Shown here: positions 1-7,979 of the stretch, piece after piece
Position numbering within the stretch: position 1 is the stretch's first letter
Layout of the letters: each line of letters starts with the position of its first letter
Assembly (NCBI RefSeq): GCF_001620365.2
Contig: NZ_LQMT02000022.1
Coordinates: 225,177 to 289,176, forward strand
Direction of reading: 5' to 3'
DNA length: 64,000 nt
Source: Amycolatopsis keratiniphila subsp. keratiniphila
GTDB lineage: Bacteria > Actinomycetota > Actinomycetes > Mycobacteriales > Pseudonocardiaceae
The notes under the pieces: generated by a model
What the model was told of the DNA's origin: nothing
What the model saw: only the letters and a program-made list of their open reading frames with translations
Database searches by the model: none
Made by a program: the position numbers and the translations under genes

Positions 1-48
1 CCGGACGGCAACTGGGACCCGTACGGCACCAACCCGCCGTCGAACTGA
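1..48 (+). CDS. C-terminal end of a truncated gene
   Basis: The first 15 codons read PDGNWDPYGTNPPSN and end in TGA at 46-48. The gene begins upstream of the window, so its product cannot be named. The Asn/Pro-rich tail resembles the loose ends of secreted proteins, but this is only an impression. Hairpins downstream could terminate it. Confidence 0.4.
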   Translation, partial: PDGNWDPYGTNPPSN

Positions 49-379
49 ATGAACACGGACAGGTGATGTCCGGAGGCCGAGGGGGCCGCCGGGCATCACC
101 TCCGGGTGCTCCTTCGGGGGAGGGGGACGCCCGGACGCGGGCCCGTTGGGGAGCGGGCCCGGGGGGAGGGAAAAAAGGACCGGCCGGTGCGCAGTCCACA
201 CCTACTCGCGCCGGCCGGTGCCTTTGTCCTTCACCTCAGACCGAGGGGGACCACCGAAACTCGACAAAAAAGTTAGTGACTTGATGTATCCCAGAGCCTC
301 TTGCACGCTCCTTCTCCCCGAAGGGCCCGCGATACTGCCAGCGCCGACACGAAGACACGTCCGAAGTGGGGCAGATACG
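49..379. other. Intergenic region with a possible terminator hairpin
   Basis: About 330 bp without a convincing gene. GC-rich arms containing CCGGCCGG at about 180-187 and 211-218, flanked by AAGG on the left and CCTTT on the right, can pair across a loop of roughly 22 nt and may terminate the upstream gene. A short reading frame in this stretch runs into the sigma factor gene but has no coding character before about 380. Confidence 0.4.
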
Positions 380-985
380 GTGACCGACGTGCAAACGACC
401 GAGGTAGACCCGCCATGGGAAGGACTGACCGGTGCCGACCTGCATGCCGCCTGCATGCGCGCGGCGCGGGCCGGTGACCGCCAGGCGATGGACAGACTTG
501 TGCACGAGCTGACCCCGCTCGTGTGGCATGTCGCGCGCGCGAACGGGCTCGATCGCCTGACCGCCGAGGACGTGGTCCAAACGGTGTGGCTCGCGCTCTT
601 CAGCCAGCTCGAAAAACTCCGTGATCCCAAAGCGCTCGCCGCCTGGTTGATCACCACCACCAGGCGCGAGGCCCAGCATCCCTTCGGCCGCCGCGCTCAG
701 CCCGTCCCGCTGACCGACGAGCTGGCCGAAAGCATGGAGAGCACCCATCCGGCCCCCGAAGAGGAAGCCGTCCGCGCCGACCGGGATCGCCGGGTCTGGC
801 GCGCCTTCCTCCGCCTGCCGCACCGCTGTCAGCAGCTCCTTCGGCTGACCGTGCTCGCCGGGCGGGCCGAATACCAACTGGTCGCCGAAGCACTCCGTAT
901 GCCGCGCGGAAGTGTCGGCCCGACCAGGGGCCGTTGCCTCGAATCGATGCGCGACCTGCTGGCCCACGAAGGGGGAAGCCGATGA
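380..985 (+). CDS. Sigma-70 family RNA polymerase sigma factor (ECF-like)
   Basis: 201 aa from GTG 380, preceded by a GGGG-containing stretch; longer upstream starts only add residues without coding character. A region-2 fold runs at roughly residues 36-95 (MDRLVHEL..., AEDVVQTVWLALF) and a region-4 helix-turn-helix lies near 140-195. It should direct RNA polymerase to a private set of promoters. The stop overlaps the next ATG (ATGA), and a CHAT protease follows. Sigma factor plus CHAT neighbourhoods are common in actinobacteria but have no settled function. No anti-sigma factor of classical type is visible; the 159-aa neighbour could serve as partner, which is inference. Region 4 is atypical (VAEALRMPRGSVGPTRGRCLESM), though it keeps the recognition helix pattern. 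Confidence 0.85.
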   Translation: MTDVQTTEVDPPWEGLTGADLHAACMRAARAGDRQAMDRLVHELTPLVWHVARANGLDRLTAEDVVQTVWLALFSQLEKLRDPKALAAWLITTTRREAQHPFGRRAQPVPLTDELAESMESTHPAPEEEAVRADRDRRVWRAFLRLPHRCQQLLRLTVLAGRAEYQLVAEALRMPRGSVGPTRGRCLESMRDLLAHEGGSR

Positions 986-1461
986 ACGACCTCGGGACGC
1001 CGGGGGAGATGACCTCCCCGGGCGATGAGGAGCTGCTCGCCGATATCGGACGTTTCATGGACGAACTGGACCCGCCACCGGGAGACCTGGTGCAGCGGGT
1101 TCAGTTCGCGCTCGCGCTCGAAAACCTCGACGTGGAGGTCGCCCGCTGGGAGCGGATGGACGCCACGGCGGGCGTCCGCGGCAGCGACACCGGCACGATC
1201 ACCTTCACGGTCAGCGATCTAACCGTGATGATCAACCTCACCAAGATCGGCAAGAAGCACCGGATCGACGGCTGGCTCGTGCCCGCCGGCGAGTACGGAG
1301 TGGAGGTTCGCGTCGCCGAGCACGGCACGAGTTCCACCACCGCCGACGAAGGAGGCCGGTTCGTGCTGGACAACGTCCCCCAGGGCACCACCCAGATCGT
1401 GATCCACCTCGGCGACGTGACCTGTCGCCGAACGGTCGTGACACCGACAGTGGTGCTGTAA
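982..1461 (+). CDS. Small protein with carboxypeptidase-regulatory-like beta-sandwich
   Basis: 159 aa, ATG 982 overlapping the sigma factor stop by 4 nt, so translation is probably coupled. The N-terminal ~70 residues are acidic and helical (ELLADIGRFMDELDPPP). The C-terminal half alternates beta strands and carries the pattern of a carboxypeptidase-regulatory or Ig-like fold (GRFVLDNVPQGTTQIVIHL). No signal peptide or membrane segment is seen, so it should be cytoplasmic. It stands between a sigma factor and a CHAT protease, an arrangement that suggests it is the protease substrate, an adaptor, or a sigma regulator. None of these can be decided from the sequence. Confidence 0.75.
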   Translation: MNDLGTPGEMTSPGDEELLADIGRFMDELDPPPGDLVQRVQFALALENLDVEVARWERMDATAGVRGSDTGTITFTVSDLTVMINLTKIGKKHRIDGWLVPAGEYGVEVRVAEHGTSSTTADEGGRFVLDNVPQGTTQIVIHLGDVTCRRTVVTPTVVL

Positions 1462-1479
1462 CCGGACGGCTGTTCCGTT

Positions 1480-4104
1480 ATGCGGCGTGGGTGTGCTCCC
1501 ATAGTGCGTGTGCCCGCGCAGCCTTCCGTCGTCGACGCCGTAGTCGAATCGGCGGCCGATCTGCACCGCCGGGCCAGGGTCGCGGCTTCCGACCACGGGC
1601 CCGGCGCGGCGATCAGGTTGCTGCAGAGCGGGCTGTCCCGTCTCGGGCGGGTGGACACGGACAGTCCCGAACGGCTGGAGATCCGGGTCCGGATCCTGGT
1701 CAGTCTCGCGGCCGCGGAAGCGGAGATCACGTCCCAAGAGGACGGTTTCGTCCGGCTGGACGAGGCGGAGCGGACACGGCTTCGGCTGCCGAGTGGCGAA
1801 GCCCGGCGGGAACTGGGTTTCATCGTCGTACTGCAGCGCGCGCTGGTGATGATGCGCGTGGGGCGGCTCGACGAATCGCTCGCGCTCTACAACGCGGTGA
1901 TCCCCCAGCTCGTCGCCGAGGCGGATAGGCACAGTCTCCTGCTGACCAGGACCTTGGTGAACCGGGCCTGGCTTCAGCTGCAGAAGACCAATCCCGTCGA
2001 CGCGCACCGCGACCTCGCCGACGCACTCGATCTCGCCGTCGAACACGGGCACCGGATGCTGGAAGGGAAGATCCGGCACAACCTGGGTGATCACGCCCAG
2101 TTGCTCGGCGACATCCCCGAAGCGCTCCGGCACTACGAGCAGGCGGCCTCGATCTTCGTCACCGACGGACCCGGTTCGCTGCCGCTCGTCCGGCTCGATC
2201 AGGCGAAGGCCCTGCTCACCGCCGGGCTCGCCGAGGAGGCGGCGCGACATCTCGACGAGGCGATCCCCGAACTCCGCGGCAACGGCGCGCACCATCTCGT
2301 GGCCGAAGCCGAGGTCGCGCGGGCCGGGGCGGCCATCCTGGAGGGCGACCACGTTCTCGCGAAGAAGCTCGCGACGTCCGCACGACGGAGTTTCCTGCGG
2401 CGCGGCAACGGCCGGTGGGCGGAGATCGCCGAGCTGACCAGGCTCCGCGCGGACGCGGTGAAGGTGTTGGCGGACAGGGAGAAGAAGCCGCCCGCGAAAC
2501 TGCCGGAGCGGCTGGCTGATCTCGCCATTCGATTGGCGGGCCTGGGTCTGCGCGACGAAGCGGGCGCGGCCCGGATGTTCGCGGTGCGGCTGCTGATCCG
2601 TCGCGGGGACACGGCCGCCGCGCAGGAACTCCTGGCGCAGGTACCGAAACCGCGGCAGACCACGCCGATCGACCACCGGATGCAGCTGCGGTTGTGCCGG
2701 GCCGAACTCGCCGTGGCGTCCCACCGGCCGCGTTCGGCGCTCGCGCAGGCGCGGGCCGGGCTGGCGGAGCTCGGGCAGATCCGCGACCGCATGGGCGGGC
2801 TCGACCTCGTCTGCGGGACGGCGGCGCACGGCGAGGAGCTGGGCAAACTCGCGCTGACGCTGGTGCTCAAGAAGGCGAGGCGCAGCGGCGCCGGGGCGAA
2901 GAGCCTGTTCGCGTGGCTGGAACGCACGCGCGCGCAGGTGTACCGCTACGAGCCGCTCCCGGTCATCGAGGATCCCGCGCTCGCCCGGCACATCAACGAA
3001 ATGCGGCACGTGCAGGGGACGATCCAGGCGCGGCGGCTGTCCGGTGAACCGGTCGGGAAGCTCGAAGAGCGCTACGACCGCTTGCAGCGGGAGGCGACGC
3101 GGCTCGGGTGGTACACCAGCCAGTGGGGTCGCCCGCGGCCGGTCTCGGCACCGGAAGAGGTGGTCGAGCGGCTCGGGGATCGCGTGCTGGTCAGCCTGAT
3201 GGGGTATCGCGACACCTTGTACGCGGTGGTCGTCGACCGCGGCCGGTTCCGGCTCCTGAAGCTGGGGCCGCTCGGGGAAATCGTCGAGACGGCGCGGCAG
3301 TTGCACGCGGATCTCGACGCACTGGCGCCGGACAACCTGCCCGCGCCGCTGGTCGAGGTCGTCACCGGTTCCGCGCGGCGGCGGGCGGACAAACTGGACC
3401 GGCTGATCTCCGCGTCGCTGGCGAAGACGCTGGAAAACCGTGAGCTGATCATCGTGCCGATCGGCTCGCTGTACGCGTTGCCTTGGGGCGCTTTGCCTTC
3501 CCTGCACGGACATCCGGTGTCGATCGCGCCGTCGGCGACCGCCTGGGTGACCGCGTCGGGGCGGCGGAACTCCGGCCCGGTGCTGCTCGCCGGCGGGCCG
3601 GGGGTGCCGGGTTCGGTGGGCGAGGTGCGGAACCTGCGGGCCGTGTACCCGCAGGCCCGGCTCGTCGACGGGAAGGACGCGACCAGCGACACCGTCCTGT
3701 CCGCTTTGGACGGTTCCGGAATGGCGCACCTGGTCGCGCACGGCGCGCACGAACCGGCGAACGCGTTGTTCTCGCGGCTGGAACTGGTCGACGGCCCGTT
3801 GTACGCGCACGAAACCGCCCGGCTCGCGAAACCGCCGGAGCGGGTGGTGCTGGCCGCGTGCGAACTCGCGATGAGTCACATCCGGCCCGGCGAGGAGGCA
3901 CTCGGTTTCGCCGGGACGTTGCTCGCGAGCGGCTCGCGGACGGTCATCGGCGCGATCGCGCGGGTCGGCGACAAGGCGGCCGCCGCCGCGATGGCCGACC
4001 TGCACCGGCGGCTGGCGCTGGGGACCGCGCCCGCTCTGGCGCTCGCGGAAGCGACCGCGGCCGATCCGCTGCGGCGCCCCTTCCTGTGCCTCGGTGCGGG
4101 CTGA
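1480..4104 (+). CDS. TPR-CHAT domain protein (caspase-like protease)
   Basis: 874 aa from ATG 1480; GTG 1504 is an alternative start. Residues ~20-600 are helical TPR-like repeats (for example around 'LGDIPEALRHYEQAASIF'). The C-terminal CHAT domain holds the predicted cysteine-protease dyad: His754 in HLVAHG and Cys794 in LAACELA. CHAT proteases relate to separase and caspases, and TPR-CHAT proteins act in some bacterial defence and cell-death pathways (for example the Craspase TPR-CHAT partner of type III-E CRISPR). Here no nuclease or effector follows, and the sigma factor operon suggests signal-driven proteolysis. It lies 18 nt after the beta-sandwich gene. The catalytic pair looks intact, so an active enzyme is expected. 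Confidence 0.85.
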   Translation: MRRGCAPIVRVPAQPSVVDAVVESAADLHRRARVAASDHGPGAAIRLLQSGLSRLGRVDTDSPERLEIRVRILVSLAAAEAEITSQEDGFVRLDEAERTRLRLPSGEARRELGFIVVLQRALVMMRVGRLDESLALYNAVIPQLVAEADRHSLLLTRTLVNRAWLQLQKTNPVDAHRDLADALDLAVEHGHRMLEGKIRHNLGDHAQLLGDIPEALRHYEQAASIFVTDGPGSLPLVRLDQAKALLTAGLAEEAARHLDEAIPELRGNGAHHLVAEAEVARAGAAILEGDHVLAKKLATSARRSFLRRGNGRWAEIAELTRLRADAVKVLADREKKPPAKLPERLADLAIRLAGLGLRDEAGAARMFAVRLLIRRGDTAAAQELLAQVPKPRQTTPIDHRMQLRLCRAELAVASHRPRSALAQARAGLAELGQIRDRMGGLDLVCGTAAHGEELGKLALTLVLKKARRSGAGAKSLFAWLERTRAQVYRYEPLPVIEDPALARHINEMRHVQGTIQARRLSGEPVGKLEERYDRLQREATRLGWYTSQWGRPRPVSAPEEVVERLGDRVLVSLMGYRDTLYAVVVDRGRFRLLKLGPLGEIVETARQLHADLDALAPDNLPAPLVEVVTGSARRRADKLDRLISASLAKTLENRELIIVPIGSLYALPWGALPSLHGHPVSIAPSATAWVTASGRRNSGPVLLAGGPGVPGSVGEVRNLRAVYPQARLVDGKDATSDTVLSALDGSGMAHLVAHGAHEPANALFSRLELVDGPLYAHETARLAKPPERVVLAACELAMSHIRPGEEALGFAGTLLASGSRTVIGAIARVGDKAAAAAMADLHRRLALGTAPALALAEATAADPLRRPFLCLGAG

Positions 4105-4118
4105 CGCTTCTCGCCCTT

Positions 4119-4235
4119 CGCGGGGCGAAAGCGTCCTTCGCCGCGTCTCGCGGGGCGAAGGCGTCCCTCGGCGCGTCCTCGCGGGGCGAAAGCGTCCTTC
4201 GCCGCGTCCTATGCGGCTAAGGCGTCCTTCGGCTA
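4119..4235. repeat. Tandem ~30-bp GC-rich repeat, three copies plus one degenerate
   Basis: Near-identical units built on CGGGGCGAAAGCGTCCTTCG begin at about 4119, 4149 and 4180, with a degenerate fourth unit at 4211-4235 (GCGGCTAAGGCGTCCTTCGG). Each unit is itself partly palindromic. The array sits directly after the CHAT gene stop. Confidence 0.8.
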
Positions 4236-4244
4236 CCCACAGGA

Positions 4245-4276
4245 GTTGTCCACAAGCATCGCCCTCTGTGGACAAC
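4245..4276. promoter_or_regulatory. Pair of inverted DnaA-box-like sites
   Basis: TTGTCCACA at 4246-4254 and its inverse TGTGGACAA at 4267-4275 are perfect matches to the high-GC actinobacterial DnaA box. They form an inverted pair with 12 nt between. They lie between the CHAT repeat array and the SRPBCC gene. DnaA binding is inferred. Confidence 0.5.
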
Positions 4277-4358
4277 TCGGCCGAGCGCCCGTTCCCGCCG
4301 CCCAGCGCCGGTAGACTGGACTCGGGGTCGCCCCCCTTGGGAAGGGCGGGGGGTGGGG

Positions 4359-4799
4359 TCAGGCGCGTTCGGCGTGTTTCACCAGGCGCGTGGCCAGGAT
4401 CGAGATCACGGTGCGCAGGGCCGTGCGGACGGCGGCGCCGGTGCCGGGCAGCGGTTCGGTGAACCGGCCGGTCCATCGCAGATCCGTGCCGCCGGAAGCG
4501 TTCGGCGTGAACGAGACTTCGGCGCGATAGTCCTTCAGCAGCGCGAGGCCCGCGAAGCCGTAGACGTGCTTTCGGTCCTGTTCGTACTCCAGCGTCTCTT
4601 CGTGGAGGTACACCGGCCACAGGCCGACGGCCCGCACCGCGCCCACGCCGTCCGCGCCCGGTTCCCGCGCCCAGCGCGAGTGGAACACCACCGGCTTCGC
4701 CCATTCCGACCACCGGGAACCGTCGGCCTCCAGCGCGAACAGCGAAGCGGGCGAGGCGCTGCTCGTCCGGTTGACCTCGAAGGAGTACGTCTTGCCCAT
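4359..4799 (-). CDS. SRPBCC family protein (polyketide cyclase-like)
   Basis: 146 aa from ATG 4799; a longer upstream start is possible but poorly supported. The sequence fits the START/SRPBCC helix-grip fold: an N-terminal strand (YSFEVNRTSSASPASLFAL), the SRWSEWAKPV motif typical of the family, central strands, and a long C-terminal helix (AVRTALRTVISILATRLVKHAERA). These proteins bind or modify small hydrophobic ligands in the cytoplasm. No ligand can be named. Its 3' end is followed by the inverted DnaA-box pair, and it is divergent from the FUSC exporter gene. Confidence 0.8.
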   Translation of the reverse strand: MGKTYSFEVNRTSSASPASLFALEADGSRWSEWAKPVVFHSRWAREPGADGVGAVRAVGLWPVYLHEETLEYEQDRKHVYGFAGLALLKDYRAEVSFTPNASGGTDLRWTGRFTEPLPGTGAAVRTALRTVISILATRLVKHAERA

Positions 4800-4867
4800 G
4801 TGGCGACGATAACCGCTCCGAACGCCACGGATAAGTGGTCGAGGATGACGGGGCCGCCTCCGGCGAC

Positions 4868-4920
4868 GTTGCGAAAGCCACTTTCGCAACCTTCAACGTT
4901 GTGAAAGTGGCTTTCGCAAC
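4868..4920. repeat. Double palindrome GTTGCGAAAG / CTTTCGCAAC
   Basis: A perfect 10-bp-arm palindrome (GTTGCGAAAG-CCA-CTTTCGCAAC, 4868-4890) is followed 7 nt later by an inverted relative (GTTGTGAAAG-TGG-CTTTCGCAAC, 4898-4920). The two units are inverted copies of each other, so the block can fold as two hairpins or one long one. It lies in the divergent promoter region upstream of the FUSC gene. Confidence 0.75.
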
Positions 4921-4945
4921 GTGCCACCCTCGCCAGTACCGTCGC

Positions 4946-6928
4946 ATGAGTGAAGATAGGGGCGTGAGCACGCCGCGCCGCGAGATCGCCGCACCACATT
5001 GGCTGGTGCAGCTGCTCCGCAGCACACCGGTTCCCATTCCGTGGAACATGGTCGCCCGCGCCGTCCTCGCCCTCGCCGTCCCGCTCGCCGTCGGCTACGC
5101 ACTCGGCGACATCGGCGTCGGCGCGCTCGTCTCCACCGGCGCCCTGCCCACCGTCCTTTCCGAATCCGCCGGCCCGTACCGCTACCGCGCGCGGCGGCTC
5201 GGCGGCGCCACCGCGGCGGCGGGTCTCGGCTACTTCGCCGGGTTGATCACCGGCGGCGTCCCCGCCGCGTCCATCCCGGTCGTCGTCGGGGTCGCGGCGG
5301 TGTCCGCGCTGATCAGCGCGGCGGGCAGCAACGCGTCGGTCGCCGGCCTCCAGATGTTCGTCTTCTGCGTGCTCGGCACCGGCCAGCACGTCACCGGCCT
5401 GCGCGTCGAAGTCCTCCTCGGCTACTTCTGCGCCGGCGCCGCCTGGAGCCTGCTGATCGCGCTCGCCACCTGGACCTTCCGCGCCACCAGCCCCGAACGC
5501 GGCGCCGTCGCGCACGTCTACGTCGAGCTCGCCGCGATGCTCTCCGCGACCGACGAGGCCACCTCCCGCGTCGCGCGGCACCAGCTCACGACCGCGATGA
5601 ACACCGCGTACGACCGGCTGCTCACCGCCCGCTCCTGGCTGTCCGGCCGCGACGCCACCTACCGCCAGCTGCTCAACCTGCTCTCGGCCAGCACGCCCGC
5701 CGTCGAAGCGTCGGTCGCGATGGTCAACGCCGGCCGCCACGCCCCGGACGACGTGATCGACCACTTCATCGCGACCTCGGCCGCCGTCCTCGCGAACCAG
5801 GAACTCCCGGAGCCTCCCGAAGCGCCCGAAGACGCCGACCCGGTCCTCGCCGCGCTCTACGCCGGGCTCGCCCGGATAGGCAAGGGCGACAACCGGAAAC
5901 GGCGCGAGGTCCAGCCGTGGCACAAACGCCTTCGCGGCTGGGCGGGTTCGCTCGTCTCCGGCCCGCTCACCTGGTTCGCCGCGCTCCGCCTCACGTTGTG
6001 CGTCGCGATCGCCGAAGTCGTCGCGCTGCTCGTCCCGTTCGAACGGTCCTACTGGATCACGCTCACCGTCGGCATCGTCCTCAAACCGGACTTCGGCTCG
6101 GTCTTCGGCCGCGCGGTGCTGCGCGGCATCGGCACGGTGATCGGCGTGGGCATCGGCGCGGCCGTACTCGCCGCGGGCGGCGAAGGCTGGCTGCTGGTCC
6201 TGCTGATCGCCGTCTTCGCGGGCGGCGTCGCGGTCGGCAAGGTCCGCAACTACGGCATCCTCAGTGCCTTCGTGACCCCGCTGATCATCCTGCAGATGGA
6301 CCTCGCCAGCACCGGAAGCTGGAACATCGTGCTCGCCAGGCTCGTCGACACCGTGCTCGGCTGCGCGATCGTCCTGATCTTCGGCTACCTGCTCTGGCCG
6401 GGCAGCCGTCGGCCACAGGTCGGCGGACGGCTCGCCGACAGCCTCGACAGCCTGGTGAAGTACGTCGACAAAGGACTCGTCCTCGCGCCGTCCGGTGAGG
6501 CCCGGCTGGACCGCTCACGGGCCCGTCGCCGCGCCTACCGCGCGCTGGCCGACCTGCGGACCGCGTTCCAGCAGGTCGTCGTCGAGCCTTCCGCCGCCGG
6601 ACGGCAAGCCGTCGCCTGGTGGCCGGTGATCGCGGGGCTCGAACGCGTCGCCGACGCCGTCACCGAGGTCGGCGTCACCCTCGGACGCGGCGCCCCCGCC
6701 CCCGACGAGGCCGACATCGCGCTCCTGACGGCGGCCCTCGCCGAACTCGCGGCCGCCGTCCGCGAGGAACGGGACCCGGCGGAGATGCCGATGCCCGACA
6801 ACGAACGGCTGTCCGGCGTCGTCGACCAGATCGGCGCCGCCTTCGACGCCGTGCGCGGTCCCGACCTCGTCGAACGCGCGTCGTTGCGGCTGGTCCGGCG
6901 CTTCCTGCCGTATCACCGCCGCGCCTGA
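4946..6928 (+). CDS. FUSC family inner-membrane exporter
   Basis: 660 aa from ATG 4946; GTG 4964 follows an AGGGG stretch and is an alternative. Two clusters of hydrophobic helices (residues ~35-175 and ~350-490) flank a soluble middle domain. That is the architecture of the fusaric acid resistance/aromatic acid exporter family (FUSC), and the second cluster has the characteristic 'ERSYWITLTVGIVLKPDFGS' stretch. The C-terminal ~150 residues are a soluble helical domain. It probably extrudes aromatic acids or similar organic anions across the membrane. It follows a large palindrome and is divergent from the SRPBCC gene. The substrate is unknown. Confidence 0.85.
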   Translation: MSEDRGVSTPRREIAAPHWLVQLLRSTPVPIPWNMVARAVLALAVPLAVGYALGDIGVGALVSTGALPTVLSESAGPYRYRARRLGGATAAAGLGYFAGLITGGVPAASIPVVVGVAAVSALISAAGSNASVAGLQMFVFCVLGTGQHVTGLRVEVLLGYFCAGAAWSLLIALATWTFRATSPERGAVAHVYVELAAMLSATDEATSRVARHQLTTAMNTAYDRLLTARSWLSGRDATYRQLLNLLSASTPAVEASVAMVNAGRHAPDDVIDHFIATSAAVLANQELPEPPEAPEDADPVLAALYAGLARIGKGDNRKRREVQPWHKRLRGWAGSLVSGPLTWFAALRLTLCVAIAEVVALLVPFERSYWITLTVGIVLKPDFGSVFGRAVLRGIGTVIGVGIGAAVLAAGGEGWLLVLLIAVFAGGVAVGKVRNYGILSAFVTPLIILQMDLASTGSWNIVLARLVDTVLGCAIVLIFGYLLWPGSRRPQVGGRLADSLDSLVKYVDKGLVLAPSGEARLDRSRARRRAYRALADLRTAFQQVVVEPSAAGRQAVAWWPVIAGLERVADAVTEVGVTLGRGAPAPDEADIALLTAALAELAAAVREERDPAEMPMPDNERLSGVVDQIGAAFDAVRGPDLVERASLRLVRRFLPYHRRA

Positions 6929-6967
6929 GGCATCCTGGTCGGACGGACCGACTTCCCGGGGGGCTCG

Positions 6968-7537
6968 ATGAAGGACTGGATACCGCTGATCCAAAGCCTG
7001 ATCTGGCCGGTGCTCATCGTGGGCCTGGTGATCAAGTTCCGGTCGTCGCTCCACCGGCTCGCCGACACGATCACGAGCCGGGTGAGCCAGGGCGCTTCCT
7101 TCGAGGCCGGCGCCTCGGGGGTCAGGCTCGGACCCGCCTCGCCGCAGACTCCCTCCGGCCCCGAACCGGAACCCGGCGCGCAGCCGTTGCTGGACGCGGC
7201 GTCCGCGTCGGCCGAACCCCGGCCGGACACGACCAGGGCCAACACGATCCACCTCGTCCACACGGCGCGCCGGGAGAAGCAGCTGGACCGGGGCAACTAC
7301 CAGTACCACGGCATCCACGCCTTCCTCGTGGGAGACGACGACCGCGATCTCGACCGCGTCACCAAGGTCGTCTACCACCTCCATCCGACCTTCTACGAGC
7401 CGAACCGGATCGTCACGGACCGGAAGACGGACTTCGCGTTGAGGACCGCGGGCTGGGGGATGTTCAACCTCACGGCCGACGTCCACCTCGAAGACCGGGC
7501 GACGCCGCTACGGCTCGAGCGGTACATCAACTTCTGA
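6968..7537 (+). CDS. Membrane-anchored pYEATS domain protein
   Basis: 189 aa. Residues ~8-24 are a single transmembrane helix (LIQSLIWPVLIVGLVI). A Pro/Glu-rich linker follows, and residues ~95-189 match the prokaryotic YEATS (pYEATS) beta-sandwich: YHLHPTFYEPNR..., FALRTAGWGMFNLTADVHLED, ending with LERYINF. pYEATS domains are proposed to read modified or charged ligands in signalling and conflict systems. Here the domain would face the cytoplasm from the membrane. GGGG precedes the ATG. It sits 39 bp after the FUSC gene, and no effector (TIR, nuclease, caspase) is fused to it. Confidence 0.75.
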   Translation: MKDWIPLIQSLIWPVLIVGLVIKFRSSLHRLADTITSRVSQGASFEAGASGVRLGPASPQTPSGPEPEPGAQPLLDAASASAEPRPDTTRANTIHLVHTARREKQLDRGNYQYHGIHAFLVGDDDRDLDRVTKVVYHLHPTFYEPNRIVTDRKTDFALRTAGWGMFNLTADVHLEDRATPLRLERYINF

Positions 7538-7573
7538 CCACCCCACCCGAACGGGGGATGGGTGAGCATCATC

Positions 7574-7604
7574 TCGAACTAATGTTCGAGTTTTCACGCA
7601 TAAT
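7574..7604 (+). promoter_or_regulatory. LexA (SOS) box overlapping a leaderless promoter
   Basis: TCGAACTAATGTTCGA at 7574-7589 is a perfect 16-bp match to the actinobacterial LexA consensus TCGAAC-N4-GTTCGA. A -10 element CATAAT lies at 7599-7604, seven bases before ATG 7611. Transcription would start at or next to the start codon, and the box covers the -35 position. Repression by LexA and DNA-damage induction of the next gene are inferred. Confidence 0.75.
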
Positions 7605-7610
7605 CGACGC

Positions 7611-7949
7611 ATGCTCGACACTGGTGACACGCTGCCGCCGGGGCCGCGTCACCTGCACATGGTCCGGCCCAACCAGCCCGTTTGGGTCGATCTCACGCTG
7701 GTGTACCCCGTCGGCGCGGTGAAGACCCGCCTGCCCGACGGCCTGGACCTGACCGCCACCGTCCCCGGACTGCTGGGGATGTGGCGGGCCACGACGACGG
7801 GGCATTGGGTCGGCTGGGTCACCTTCCAGCTCGGCCCGGTCGGCCGGGGCGGCACGACGCATTCGCAGTGGGTGCTGGCCGAGGCACTGCGGCCACGCGA
7901 GCACCGGAACACGTGGTCGGGCAGCTTCCCCTCCGAGCGGAGACGATGA
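7611..7949 (+). CDS. Small protein under predicted SOS control
   Basis: 112 aa from ATG 7611, placed directly downstream of a LexA box with no room for a ribosome binding site, so a leaderless mRNA is expected. The sequence is beta-rich (HLHMVRPNQPVWVDLTLVYP..., GLLGMWRATTTGHWVGWVTFQL) with aromatic residues at regular spacing. The C-terminus (ALRPREHRNTWSGSFPSERRR) is basic, which would suit nucleic-acid contact. I do not recognise the family. There is no signal peptide or membrane segment. The function is unknown, but the SOS box points to a role in the DNA-damage response. Confidence 0.75.
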   Translation: MLDTGDTLPPGPRHLHMVRPNQPVWVDLTLVYPVGAVKTRLPDGLDLTATVPGLLGMWRATTTGHWVGWVTFQLGPVGRGGTTHSQWVLAEALRPREHRNTWSGSFPSERRR

Positions 7950-7979
7950 CCGTCCCGGCCCGTGGACGGTATTGACCGC

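Noticed and set aside
4119..4235. CRISPR array
   Set aside because: The units are contiguous without unique spacers of constant length, and no cas genes are present.
1219..5049. Very long open reading frame on the minus strand opposite the CHAT gene
   Set aside because: High GC makes antisense frames open. Its codons are Arg/Pro/Gly-rich, and the plus-strand frame has clear TPR-CHAT content and a catalytic dyad.
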